43,714 nucleotides of DNA from Acetobacter sp. UBA5411 (GTDB lineage: Bacteria; Pseudomonadota; Alphaproteobacteria; Acetobacterales; Acetobacteraceae). The DNA lies in NCBI RefSeq assembly GCF_002409645.1, contig NZ_DHNR01000005.1, positions 289,193 to 332,906 on the forward strand. The letters run 5' to 3'. Each line of letters starts with the position of its first letter. Position 1 is the stretch's first letter. Shown here piece after piece: positions 24,313 through 33,128 of the stretch. The notes under the pieces are model-generated. The model worked only from the letters and a program-made list of their open reading frames with translations. It did no database searches and was not told where the DNA came from. Both the position numbers and the translations under genes were made by a program.

Positions 24313-25539
24313 ATGAGCACCTTTTCCGATCACGATATGGCCCCGGATCACGACGTCACCATCGTTGGAGGCGGTCCTGTCGGGCTTGCCGCAGCGCTGG
24401 CGCTGGACGCCGCTGGCCTTTCGGTGGCCGTTCTGGAACGCGCTCCCGGAGCAGTCTGGGCCGAGCCTTCCTTCGATGGCCGGGAAATTGCTCTGACCTA
24501 TCACGCGCGGGCGCTGCTCGAACGGCTGGGCGCGTGGCGGCACATCCCGGAAAGTGTGATCTGCCCGTTGAACGAGGCCCGTATCGAGACGGGACGCGGC
24601 AATCATCCCCTGATCTTTGAAGCGGATCGGCCCGCCGGAACCAAGGAAGCGCCTCTCGGCTGGCTGGTCTCGAACAACATGATCCGCCGCGCCCTGTATG
24701 CCGAAGCTTCCGAGCGATCGGGGATTACCCTTCTGCCGGACGTCACGGTCGAAACCGTGCGTCAGGATACGGCGACTGCTGTGGTCCACTGTCAGGGGGC
24801 AGAGCCTCGTCGGGTGCGGACACGGCTAGTCATCGCCGCCGATGGGCGTTTTTCTCCCACACGGCGTCGGGCCGGAATCGGGGCCGTAATCCACGATTTC
24901 GAACGGATGATGATGGTCTGCCGTATGGCGCATGACCTGCCGCATCATAACGTCGCGCTCCAGTGGTTTGCCGAGGGGCAGACCATCGCGCTTCTGCCGG
25001 TGAACGGACATGCTTCTTCACTGGTCCTGACGCTTCCTCCTGCCGAAATCCAGCGCCTGATGCACACCGAGCAGGATGCGTTCAATGCCGAGGTCATGGA
25101 GCGTGTCGGCAATCGGCTGGGTGCCATGCGGCTGGTCAGCACGCGACACGCCTATCCGCTCAAATGTGTCTATGCCCATCGCTTCGCCGCCCGACGGCTG
25201 GCGCTTCTGGGGGATGCCGCTGTCGGGATGCACCCGATCACAGCGCATGGCTTCAATCTGGGCCTGCGTGGCGCGGAAGTTCTGGCTGGCGAAGTGGCAG
25301 CGGCTTTTTCCCGCGGTCAGGACATTGGATCAGCGGCGGTGCTGCGTCGTTTTGAAAAGAAACATCGCGCAGCCACGATGCCGCTCTTTGCCGCCACGAA
25401 CGGAATTGCGACGCTTTATACGCACGACGCCGTCCCGTTCCGTCTGCTCCGCAGCCTCGGCCTTCGGGTTGCGGATGCTCTTCCGCCGTTGAAATCAGCC
25501 GTCACCGGCATGCTGATGGATCGCTCCCCCGCCGCCTGA
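24313..25539 (+). CDS. UbiH/VisC-family FAD monooxygenase, probable ubiquinone ring hydroxylase (UbiM-like)
   Basis: This 408-residue class A flavin monooxygenase has GGGPVG (19-24) for FAD binding. The DG motif lies in LVIAADGRFSPTRRRAGI, and the second FAD motif in LALLGDAAVGMHPITAHGFN. The phrase FDGREIALTYHARALLERLG near residues 56-75 is typical of ubiquinone hydroxylases. Acetic acid bacteria often use a UbiM-type enzyme for ring hydroxylation, and the sequence style fits that subgroup, but UbiM versus UbiH or UbiF cannot be settled by eye. It sits 12 bases after the nitroreductase gene. The start was kept at 24313, although the ribosome binding site is weak. Confidence 0.8.
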   Translation: MSTFSDHDMAPDHDVTIVGGGPVGLAAALALDAAGLSVAVLERAPGAVWAEPSFDGREIALTYHARALLERLGAWRHIPESVICPLNEARIETGRGNHPLIFEADRPAGTKEAPLGWLVSNNMIRRALYAEASERSGITLLPDVTVETVRQDTATAVVHCQGAEPRRVRTRLVIAADGRFSPTRRRAGIGAVIHDFERMMMVCRMAHDLPHHNVALQWFAEGQTIALLPVNGHASSLVLTLPPAEIQRLMHTEQDAFNAEVMERVGNRLGAMRLVSTRHAYPLKCVYAHRFAARRLALLGDAAVGMHPITAHGFNLGLRGAEVLAGEVAAAFSRGQDIGSAAVLRRFEKKHRAATMPLFAATNGIATLYTHDAVPFRLLRSLGLRVADALPPLKSAVTGMLMDRSPAA

Positions 25540-25552
25540 CGCGGGATGAAGC

Positions 25553-25571
25553 GGACAGGCGAATCCTGTCC
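25553..25571 (+). terminator. Short hairpin between monooxygenase and flgF genes
   Basis: Perfect 7-base arms (25553-25559, 25565-25571) with a CGAAT loop. A T-run follows only after about 20 bases, so termination is uncertain. Confidence 0.45.
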
Positions 25572-25631
25572 GGGGAAACTGTTTGTCAATTTTTACACGG
25601 CACTGTGTCTCCAGAAGGAGACGTCTGCCGC

Positions 25632-26372
25632 ATGGACAACACGACCTATATCGCGCTGTCACGCATGGACGCAGAGCAACGCGCCATGAGCGTGCTCGCG
25701 AACAATATTGCAAACGGTTCAACCGCTGGCTTCAAATCAGGGCACGTTCAATTTGCCGATTATCTTTCAAGGCTGAAGGACGGTCCGCATGCGCCCGGCG
25801 AGAATCCGGAAGTCTATGTGCAGGACCGCGCGACCTATCGTGACTTCACGCAGGGCGCTCTCACGCAGACCGGCAACCCGCTCGACATCGCCATCACCGG
25901 CGAGGGCTTCTTCTCCGTGATGACCGAGCAGGGCGTGCGCCTGACCCGCAACGGTCGTTTCCAGCGCCTGTCCGACGGAAGCGTCACGGATGCTGCCGGT
26001 CACGCCCTGCTAGACCGCACGGGGCAGCCCATCGTGCTGCGCCCTCAGGATCGCACCGTCAGCATTGCCTCAGACGGCACCCTGTCCACGGAAAATGGTG
26101 TGGCTGCGGAAATCGGCCTCGTCCGGGTGGCCAACAACCATGACCTGCACGGAGAAGGCAGCGAACTTTTCCGGGCAAGCACGCCAACGACACAACTGGA
26201 CGTCAAGGAACTCCGGCAGGGGATGCTGGAGGGCAGCAACGTCAACATGATGAGCGAGACGACAAATCTCGTCGAGCTGCAACGTGATTTCCAGATTACG
26301 GCCAATCTTGTCGAGAGTGAATCAACACGTCGCCAGAATGCGATCGACAAGCTCACCCAGACCCAATCCTGA
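25632..26372 (+). CDS. flgF: Flagellar proximal rod protein FlgF
   Basis: This 246-residue flagellar rod subunit is exported by the flagellar type III system. The N-terminal rod signature is LANNIANGSTAGFKSG (about 24-39), the central part is FlgE/F/G-like (GNPLDIAITGEGFFSV), and the C-terminal helix (SNVNMMSETTNLVELQRDFQ) packs with the N-terminus. The start at 25632 (MDNTTYIALSRM) fits the family; AAGGAG lies 13 bases upstream, slightly far. The gene opens the operon flgF-flgG-flgA-flgH. Confidence 0.95.
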   Translation: MDNTTYIALSRMDAEQRAMSVLANNIANGSTAGFKSGHVQFADYLSRLKDGPHAPGENPEVYVQDRATYRDFTQGALTQTGNPLDIAITGEGFFSVMTEQGVRLTRNGRFQRLSDGSVTDAAGHALLDRTGQPIVLRPQDRTVSIASDGTLSTENGVAAEIGLVRVANNHDLHGEGSELFRASTPTTQLDVKELRQGMLEGSNVNMMSETTNLVELQRDFQITANLVESESTRRQNAIDKLTQTQS

Positions 26373-26415
26373 CCCGCCTTCCATCCTGATCTGACACAGA
26401 CGAAAGCTTACCGAC

Positions 26416-27204
26416 ATGATGCGTTCTCTCGATATTGCCGGAACCGGCATGCAGGCCCAGCAGACGAATGTGGAGGTCATCGCCAACAATATCGCCAACA
26501 TGACGACGACGGGTTTCAAGCGTCGCCGTCCGGAATTTCAGGATCTGATCTATCAGGACATGCGTCGTGTCGGCACGATGAGTTCCGACAGCGGCACTCT
26601 GGTTCCGGCTGGCGCACAGGTGGGCCTTGGTGTCCGCACGGCGGGCATTTACCGAATCAACGTGCAGGGCACGCTGGAGCAGACAAACAACAGTCTGGAT
26701 CTTGCCATTGAGGGTCCGGGATATTTTCAGGTCACCCTGCCTTCCGGTGAATATGCCTATACCCGTGATGGCACGTTTTCCCTATCCGACACCGGACAGA
26801 TCGTGACAGCGGATGGTTATCCTGTCAGTCCCGGCATTACGGTCCCGAACAACGCCCAGACCATAACGGTTGATCAGACCGGTCAGGTGCAGGTGACAGT
26901 TTCAGGTCAGACCCAGTCAACGGTTGTCGGTCAGCTCCAGATGGCGACCTTCCAGAACGAAAACGGTCTGGCCGCCATGGGTCAGAACCTGTTCACCGAG
27001 ACCCAGTCCTCCGGCAACGCCATCACTGGCACAGGACAGAGTGTTGGTTTCGGTGATGTCCGGCAGGGCTATGTCGAAGAATCCAACGTCAACGTGGTGA
27101 CTGAAATCACGGATCTCATCACCGCCCAACGCGCTTATGAGATGAACAGTAAAGTTATCACGGCCTCCGATGAAATGCTGCAGACCCTGACAGGACTGAA
27201 ATGA
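26416..27204 (+). CDS. flgG: Flagellar distal rod protein FlgG
   Basis: This 262-residue distal rod subunit is the usual length. It shows the N-terminal IANNIANMTTTGFKRRRPEF signature (about 23-42) and QVGLGVRTAGIYRINVQGTL (about 70-90), the part characteristic of FlgG as opposed to FlgF. The C-terminal helix ends NSKVITASDEMLQTLTGLK. It begins 43 bases after flgF and overlaps flgA by ATGA. Confidence 0.97.
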   Translation: MMRSLDIAGTGMQAQQTNVEVIANNIANMTTTGFKRRRPEFQDLIYQDMRRVGTMSSDSGTLVPAGAQVGLGVRTAGIYRINVQGTLEQTNNSLDLAIEGPGYFQVTLPSGEYAYTRDGTFSLSDTGQIVTADGYPVSPGITVPNNAQTITVDQTGQVQVTVSGQTQSTVVGQLQMATFQNENGLAAMGQNLFTETQSSGNAITGTGQSVGFGDVRQGYVEESNVNVVTEITDLITAQRAYEMNSKVITASDEMLQTLTGLK

Positions 27205-28196
27205 GGCGTATAGCCCTTCATTTTTTTGCCGCATGCCTTGTGGGGGGATGCCTGAACATCGCTCCCGCGGATGCAGCGAGTCTTCGTCGGACAAGCGTGC
27301 TGCATCATTCACAGGTAAAACTCTCAGACCTTTTCAATGGGATCGCACCCGATCAGGATTGCGATCTTGGTCCCGCCCCTGCGCCGGGACAAAGCCTTAC
27401 TATCAGCGCGCCGCAGCTACAGGCGATTGCCCAGCAATACGGCATTGACTGGCCGGAAATGTCTGATTTGGCGCAGGCTACGCTCACTCGAGCCAGCCAT
27501 ACGGTGTCACGTGATGACATCATGCCGCTGATCGTCGATGGATTAAAGACGCGAGGCGTTTCGGATAGCGCCACCATCGAACTCACAAACTTTTCCGGAC
27601 CAACGGTCGCAGCCGAACTGGCGAATAATCCGCAATTATCGAACATTGTTTACGATGCTTCGCATGGCAGGTTTTCAGCATTTTTTTCCATCACATCCGA
27701 TGATTCCACGCAGTCGTTCCGTGCGGATGGAACAGTCAGTTCCCGTGTAAAGGTTGTGACAGCACGCACCGATCTGCCTGCAGGACAGATTATCGAACAG
27801 CCGGACATTGAAATCGCCGAGGTCGATTCACGATCAGTGCCAACCCGAGCCATCTTTGATCCCGCCGATATCATTGGCCAGTCCACACGACGGGCCGTTC
27901 GTGCCCACACACCCCTTACCTCCGAGATGACATCGCGTATCGATCTTATTGAAAAAGGGTCGCCTATTATTCTCGATGTTTCTTCATCAGGCCTTCATCT
28001 TACCGCAGCAGGAGTAGCATTGGACTCCGGCGCTCAGGGCGAACGGATTCATGCGTTGAATCCCACATCGCGAATGGTCGTTGTTGGTCAGATTATCGAC
28101 AGGACACGCATCGCGGTAACCCCTGGAACGGCTCCAACTCCTGCCGATTCCAGAGAGATGCGCTCTGCAGGAATCAGGGCGCCGAAAAATATCTAG
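27201..28196 (+). CDS. flgA: Flagellar P-ring assembly chaperone FlgA
   Basis: This 331-residue periplasmic protein helps assemble the FlgI P-ring. It has an N-terminal signal peptide ending near ADAA (about 23-26); a VGGC stretch inside it slightly resembles a lipobox. A C-terminal SAF/FlgA domain (about 185-315) contains TDLPAGQIIEQPDIEIAEVD and IIGQSTRRAVRAHTPLT. Its start overlaps the flgG stop by ATGA, showing translational coupling. It is somewhat longer than many FlgA proteins. Confidence 0.92.
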   Translation: MRRIALHFFAACLVGGCLNIAPADAASLRRTSVLHHSQVKLSDLFNGIAPDQDCDLGPAPAPGQSLTISAPQLQAIAQQYGIDWPEMSDLAQATLTRASHTVSRDDIMPLIVDGLKTRGVSDSATIELTNFSGPTVAAELANNPQLSNIVYDASHGRFSAFFSITSDDSTQSFRADGTVSSRVKVVTARTDLPAGQIIEQPDIEIAEVDSRSVPTRAIFDPADIIGQSTRRAVRAHTPLTSEMTSRIDLIEKGSPIILDVSSSGLHLTAAGVALDSGAQGERIHALNPTSRMVVVGQIIDRTRIAVTPGTAPTPADSREMRSAGIRAPKNI

Positions 28197-28226
28197 ACAT
28201 TTCCAGATTGGATCAGATTTTTTTTC

Positions 28227-28952
28227 ATGAAACGTTCTTTATTGCTTCTTCCCCTCCTCAGCCTGTCAGCCTGTAATGGTGGCATTGGAAGTCTGAGCGA
28301 AATCGGACATCCTCCGGCAATGACGCGGACACAGGATCCGACACGCGACACGACCTACAGACCTGTCACGATGCCCATGCCTCCCCTGCAGCCACCTCCA
28401 GCTGAGGTCGCCAGCCTCTGGAGACCGGGAAGCCGAGCGTTTTTCAAGGATCAGCGTGCTGCACAGGTCGGTGATCTTGTGACTGTTATTGTCGACATCA
28501 CAGACAATGCCACAATGGTTGATAATACAAGCGCAAGTGGCGGCGGCAGCGAAAGCATGGGTATACCGAGCCTTTTCGGTTTCCACGGCAAGGCCATTTC
28601 CCACATCACGGGTTCCAGCGCTCTTTCAACATCCAGCAACAACAGCAACACCGCCGCCGGACGGATCAGCAGAAACGAAACTGTGACCGTCAGGGTAGCA
28701 GGCACAATCACACAAGTCCTCCCTAACGGTAATTTCGTTGTCGTGGGAAGGCAGGAAGTCCGTGTGAACAGCGAACTCCGCGAACTACAGGTAACGGGTG
28801 TTGTCCGGCCACAGGACATCACAGCAGACAACACAGTTACTCATGACCGCATGGCTGAAGCCCGGATTTCCTATGGTGGGCGAGGACAACTCTCCATTCT
28901 TCAAACACCACGGTATGGCCAGCAATTACTGGATGCTGTTGCGCCATTCTGA
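28227..28952 (+). CDS. flgH: Flagellar L-ring lipoprotein FlgH
   Basis: This 241-residue outer membrane lipoprotein forms the flagellar L-ring. The lipobox LSAC places the lipidated cysteine at residue 16. FlgH marks include SLWRPGSRAFFKDQRAAQVGDLVTV, NFVVVGRQEVRVNSELREL and the conserved end with VVRPQDITADNTV and SYGGRGQL. It starts 30 bases after flgA. No flgI follows in the window; the next genes are A+T-rich glycosyltransferases after a 746-base gap. Confidence 0.95.
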   Translation: MKRSLLLLPLLSLSACNGGIGSLSEIGHPPAMTRTQDPTRDTTYRPVTMPMPPLQPPPAEVASLWRPGSRAFFKDQRAAQVGDLVTVIVDITDNATMVDNTSASGGGSESMGIPSLFGFHGKAISHITGSSALSTSSNNSNTAAGRISRNETVTVRVAGTITQVLPNGNFVVVGRQEVRVNSELRELQVTGVVRPQDITADNTVTHDRMAEARISYGGRGQLSILQTPRYGQQLLDAVAPF

Positions 28953-29004
28953 CAGCATATATGCCTGACATTACCCACTCATGTATCCTTTAATATACAT
29001 ATTT

Positions 29005-29039
29005 TATCAGGAGTGATGAAATCTCTACTCCTCCTGATA
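29005..29039. terminator. Hairpin after flgH
   Basis: Nine-base arms TATCAGGAG and CTCCTGATA with a 17-base loop, followed by a short T-containing stretch. It is the likely end of the flgFGAH transcript. Confidence 0.5.
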
Positions 29040-29069
29040 CAGTAGAGTTTCTTTCCTGGACCATGGAAT

Positions 29070-29097
29070 CTACCTGATTGCCCGTCCAATCAGGTAG
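29070..29097. terminator. Second hairpin downstream of flgH
   Basis: Perfect 11-base arms (CTACCTGATTG and CAATCAGGTAG) with a 6-base loop and no long T-run. Confidence 0.5.
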
Positions 29098-29698
29098 CTT
29101 GGGACGAAAAATGCCAAATCTGACGCGTTAGCGATGACGTTATTCATCCCGTTATTTTTCAACTCCATTGTGCGCAAAACAAAAGGGCATACTGTCGTGA
29201 CTTTCACACGTCTATGCAGACAGAATCTTTTGAACACATGAGAGTTTTCGCAATACCAAAGACTGGTTCAAAATCCCCTTACCGTCCTCAAAGGTTTGAG
29301 CTTTCGTAAGAAGAAGTTACATCCAGGCGGCTAAACATCAGAATCAATGTCACCAGATATATCTCATACTACATTTGTCTCTCGTTCACCCCGCATGAAA
29401 AAGTCCTCATAAGAATCTGCTCAGTCATGTCACAACACGCCATATCACCAATAGAAAGCCATGCCTCCCAATCTTGTGACAAAGTCAGGATTATGGCCAA
29501 TTGCATGAAGTCCATTAACTGATCACAATATTTTATAGTCATACTGCTTTACGGCAAACAAAACCCAACTGAGAATCAAACACTCTCCCTCATTTCAACT
29601 CTGATAGAACCTTGAAAAATCCCGAAATTCTCAGTATAAACAAATAAGATAATTTATGAGTTTGTTTACTTTACTCGTTAAAACAGAAAGAAACAGAT

Positions 29699-30613
29699 AT
29701 GATTCCGAAAGCATGCGAGATAGGTATTGCAATTACAACATACAATAGAAAAGAAATGGTTTGTGCTCTTGTCGAAAGAATACGACAACTAACAAAAGAG
29801 AATTATTTTCTGGTTGTATGCGATGATGGATCGACAGATGGAACAATTGAAGCCTTAAAAAAATTAGGAGTCACAGTTATAGGCGGTATCAATAAAGGCA
29901 TTGCCTGGAATAAAAATAGAGGGCTTTTCTTTTTCTCAAACATTTGCAAAGCAGACTCCATTATTTTAATGGATGATGATGTTTTTCCAAATATGTTTGG
30001 CTGGGCACAAGAGTGGGCTTACGGCAGCTACCGTGTTGGTCATGTAAATTATGTGCCTCATTTTTATGACAGATCGTCCCCACGGCGTCCGATGACCGCC
30101 ATGAATCTGGGAGTGGGGCACATGATCGGCGGCATGTTGCTAGCGCAGAATGCGAAAGCTTTGGCATCTGTGGGTTATATGGATACCCGATTTGGGCGTT
30201 ACGGGCATGAACATACAGATTTCTCCCTGCGATTTTTAAGAGCTGGTTTTGGGGGAGTGCGCGTTCTCTGGAATGGAGAAATGCATAATAGATTTTATCT
30301 AATGGACAGCGGTATTGAGTTGAAGGAAGCAAAGAGCTCTGGCCAGGAAGCCGATCTGGAGCGAAATGCAAATCTTCTGACCGCTTTGCAGAAAGAGCCT
30401 ATCTACCGTTCTGCGTGGAACAATGAAGAGGAAAAGAGGGATTTCTTACAGGAATTTGGAACTGGATTTTTTGAAATGGAAGCACCTCCCCTCGCTGGAA
30501 CTGTTTTTAATGCCGATAGTTATCTCTCTTTAAACCCCGATATTTCGCATTCTGGCTGGGATAGTTTTGCCCATTATATTGAGCACGGCTTACGGGAAAA
30601 CAGAAAATTTTAA
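29699..30613 (+). CDS. GT2-family glycosyltransferase
   Basis: This 304-residue GT-A-fold enzyme has IAITTYNRKEM (10-20), CDDGSTDGT (41-49) for nucleotide-sugar binding and the metal-binding MDDDVFP (91-97). The acceptor-side GYMDTRFGRYGHEHTDFSLR segment follows. A C-terminal tail, NADSYLSLNPDISHSGWD to HYIEHGLRENRKF, matches a short NPD/HY-G-EGR-type motif common at the ends of bacterial surface-glycan transferases. Base composition is clearly more A+T rich than the flagellar genes, suggesting horizontal acquisition. AGAAAG precedes the ATG. Donor and acceptor are unknown; flagellin or surface polysaccharide are candidates from position only. Confidence 0.85.
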   Translation: MIPKACEIGIAITTYNRKEMVCALVERIRQLTKENYFLVVCDDGSTDGTIEALKKLGVTVIGGINKGIAWNKNRGLFFFSNICKADSIILMDDDVFPNMFGWAQEWAYGSYRVGHVNYVPHFYDRSSPRRPMTAMNLGVGHMIGGMLLAQNAKALASVGYMDTRFGRYGHEHTDFSLRFLRAGFGGVRVLWNGEMHNRFYLMDSGIELKEAKSSGQEADLERNANLLTALQKEPIYRSAWNNEEEKRDFLQEFGTGFFEMEAPPLAGTVFNADSYLSLNPDISHSGWDSFAHYIEHGLRENRKF

Positions 30614-30688
30614 GTAATTTTTCCATGTTTGCGTGATGCATTTACTTTTTATATTTTAATATTTCCGAGCCCACACGAAGGAATATTC

Positions 30689-32254
30689 ATGATTGTCCCA
30701 TGTGAACGTGAAAATCTGTCATATGATCTTCTTAGTAAAGACATGGAAGTGTTTGAATATAAAACAGCTCTCGCTATCCCTTCCAGTGAAAGGCTACTTG
30801 AGGATTTTTCTGGTATTTATGATAAATATGGTCGTATCATATCAGCAGGTTCTCTATTCAGGGGACCTGAACTAGATTATGTGATGGGGAAAAACCATTA
30901 TATTCTTGGGAAATTCAATCCCAGAAGTGCTTTTCCTTCTGTTTCAGATGTTTATTGGGGCGGTTTTTTTGTAGGCCATTACGGTCATTTTATAATGGAT
31001 ACACTACCTCGGTGGTGGAACTACAAAAAATTTAAAAATATTGGTTATAAAATTGCTTTGAATAGCCCTCTAAGTAGAGAAAAAATTCTTTCCTTGTCTT
31101 GGTTTCGTGAATTTTTATTTCTTCTTGATATAGATGAAAGTGATCTTATAGTTTTTATGTTTCCGGTAATTATTAAAAATCTTATTGTCGCAGAATCTCC
31201 TATGATGGATAGGAATTGCGTAAATGAAGAGTTGGCCAAATTTTATCAATCAATTGGCGATAAAGCGACTGGGCATTCTGATCCAGAATTGCGTTCAATA
31301 AAAAATGTATATCTTACCAGAGAAAATTTAAAATATGGGGGATTGTACATAAAAAATGAAAAGGAGATATCAGGGGCTTTAATGAAAAATGGATTTTCCA
31401 TTGTAAGTCCCGAGAATTTATCTTTATGTGATCAGCTTTCTCTTTTCAGAAATAAAAACATAACAGGGTTTGTTGGATCTGCATTTCATAATAGCGCTTT
31501 TAGTAAGGGCACTAACGGCCTTGCTTTGTCATTTTCAAAAAAAATCAACCGATCATATGCTCTTTTTGATGCTGTCAACGCAGCAAAGATTTCTTACTAC
31601 CACATAGAAAACTATTCGATCGAAGGAAAGGAACATTTTGGTGGCTCTTTTTCTGTCCTCAATCCCGAAAAATTATTATCATTTATTGATAATTGGGTCT
31701 CTGGAAAAGTAGAAAACAACTTTCTTTATGAATTTTCAGACTGGGAAAAAGAAAATATTCCCTCACAGGCGATGGATCTTGATGGTCCATATAAAATCTA
31801 TGATTACAAAGGGTTAGAGGCATATGTTCATCCACAGGAAAGCACGATCTGGTTTGGCAACAGTGGAAACGGCACGCCTTTTACTCACTCAGTACATGCA
31901 TTTATCTCAGGAAATACCATATTCCTGATTGTAGCTCATAAAGATGCGCCTTTACTGCACATTGACGGCATGAATGATAGCTTATCGCCGGTTTTGATGC
32001 TGGATTTCCTTGGCGATAAAAGCCTTTGCGGCATGTCTTTTCAGAAAAAAGGTATGGTGACATCTTCTCTGATTAATGAAAACAATAAAGCAGTTATAAA
32101 AGGAACCGATTTCGGTGAGTGGGAAAAATTTCGGTTAGAAAAGGACAATAATATTATTTCTTGCGGTCGTTATGACAAAATAATCTCCTTAATAAAGAAA
32201 CAAATTCATATATCAGGAAGAGAATCAATTTTGGAGAAGGTATCTATATTTTAG
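30689..32254 (+). CDS. GT61-family (DUF563) glycosyltransferase with C-terminal extension
   Basis: This 521-residue protein has a GT61/DUF563 core in its first 330 or so residues. Marks are YWGGFFVGHYGHFIMDTLPRWW split around residues 87-109, NVYLTREN, and the late FVGSAFHNSAFSKGTNGLAL. About 180 further residues (from about 340) look beta-rich and match nothing I recognise. The start at 30689 was chosen over 30629 because CGAAGGA lies just upstream. The gene is A+T rich like the adjacent GT2 gene and probably acquired with it. Function in surface-glycan assembly is inferred. Confidence 0.78.
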   Translation: MIVPCERENLSYDLLSKDMEVFEYKTALAIPSSERLLEDFSGIYDKYGRIISAGSLFRGPELDYVMGKNHYILGKFNPRSAFPSVSDVYWGGFFVGHYGHFIMDTLPRWWNYKKFKNIGYKIALNSPLSREKILSLSWFREFLFLLDIDESDLIVFMFPVIIKNLIVAESPMMDRNCVNEELAKFYQSIGDKATGHSDPELRSIKNVYLTRENLKYGGLYIKNEKEISGALMKNGFSIVSPENLSLCDQLSLFRNKNITGFVGSAFHNSAFSKGTNGLALSFSKKINRSYALFDAVNAAKISYYHIENYSIEGKEHFGGSFSVLNPEKLLSFIDNWVSGKVENNFLYEFSDWEKENIPSQAMDLDGPYKIYDYKGLEAYVHPQESTIWFGNSGNGTPFTHSVHAFISGNTIFLIVAHKDAPLLHIDGMNDSLSPVLMLDFLGDKSLCGMSFQKKGMVTSSLINENNKAVIKGTDFGEWEKFRLEKDNNIISCGRYDKIISLIKKQIHISGRESILEKVSIF

Positions 32255-32282
32255 AAAATTCTTCATTACAAAAACGACGCTG

Positions 32283-33089
32283 TCATCGCCCTGTTAGACG
32301 TTCACCGCCGCAAAAGACGAACTGCCGGTCATGCCGGGCGATTGCAATCAACGTCTGGTTCGTCCGCTCAGCCAGCCGAAAAGCACGCTCAGTCGGGGCT
32401 GATACTGCGACAACAGTGGTCATGCCCGCGCATATTGTCTTGAGCGCCATTTCATAGGAATAACGGCTGGTCAGCAGACAGATTCCGTCGTCGGAAAGTG
32501 TGCCGTTGCGCATACGAATACCGATCAGCTTGTCGAGCGCATTGTGGCGACCGATATCTTCCCGGATCAGAAGAATCTCGCCCTCCCTGTTTGCCCACGC
32601 TGCTCCGTGGACCATGCGTGTCGCAGTATTCAGTGTCTGCCAATGGTCAAGATCCTGTAACGCACGACAGATCGCAGCCGACGAAACCTTGGGATTGAGC
32701 GCAAAAGGTGACTGACAGCTCGCATCCACTGAGGGCACATCGTCGCTGCCACAGATACCACAGCTCGAATGCCCGGTTTGGACTCGGGGTCTGCGCCGCA
32801 GCAACGCCGAAAGGCAGTCACCCGAAACCGTGATATCAAGCGTCGGACCATCTTCGTCTTCCGACATCACGACCGATCGGATCTGTTCCGCCCTCTCAAT
32901 AATGCGTTCCGTCAGGCAGTAACCAAATGCGAAATCCGTCAGATGATCCGGCGTCAGCATCATCACGCCGTAGGGAAACATTCCATTGAAGACGAGTTTG
33001 ACCGGCACCTCGTCGGCAATGTTCAGGTCGACCTCTCCCTCCGGATGATCAAGGCTCGTCACTTTCCTTGTATGAAATAAGGGAATCAT
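32283..33089 (-). CDS. fdhD: Formate dehydrogenase accessory sulfurtransferase FdhD
   Basis: This 268-residue protein activates formate dehydrogenases by passing sulfur from IscS to the molybdenum cofactor. The conserved CGICG motif (Cys110, Cys113) sits in a loop as in the family. FAFGYCLTERII (54-65) and LLIREDIGRHNALDKLIG are also typical. It is the last gene of the minus-strand molybdenum block, 39 bases after moaE, and runs toward the GT61 gene. Its presence implies that the nearby FdhF/YdeP enzyme needs a sulfurated cofactor. Confidence 0.95.
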   Translation of the reverse strand: MIPLFHTRKVTSLDHPEGEVDLNIADEVPVKLVFNGMFPYGVMMLTPDHLTDFAFGYCLTERIIERAEQIRSVVMSEDEDGPTLDITVSGDCLSALLRRRPRVQTGHSSCGICGSDDVPSVDASCQSPFALNPKVSSAAICRALQDLDHWQTLNTATRMVHGAAWANREGEILLIREDIGRHNALDKLIGIRMRNGTLSDDGICLLTSRYSYEMALKTICAGMTTVVAVSAPTERAFRLAERTNQTLIAIARHDRQFVFCGGERLTGR

Positions 33090-33128
33090 GGCGTGCAGCC
33101 ACCGCCCGTACCGAATAGACCTGCCGTT

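Larger units (their letters stand above)
28953..29698. other. Long intergenic region between flgH and glycosyltransferase genes
   Basis: About 746 bases with no convincing gene on either strand. Two hairpins lie near its left end: arms 29005-29013 with 29031-29039, and arms 29070-29080 with 29087-29097. The rest grows A+T rich toward the GT2 gene and probably contains its promoter. It looks like a boundary between the native flagellar operon and inserted DNA. Confidence 0.5.
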
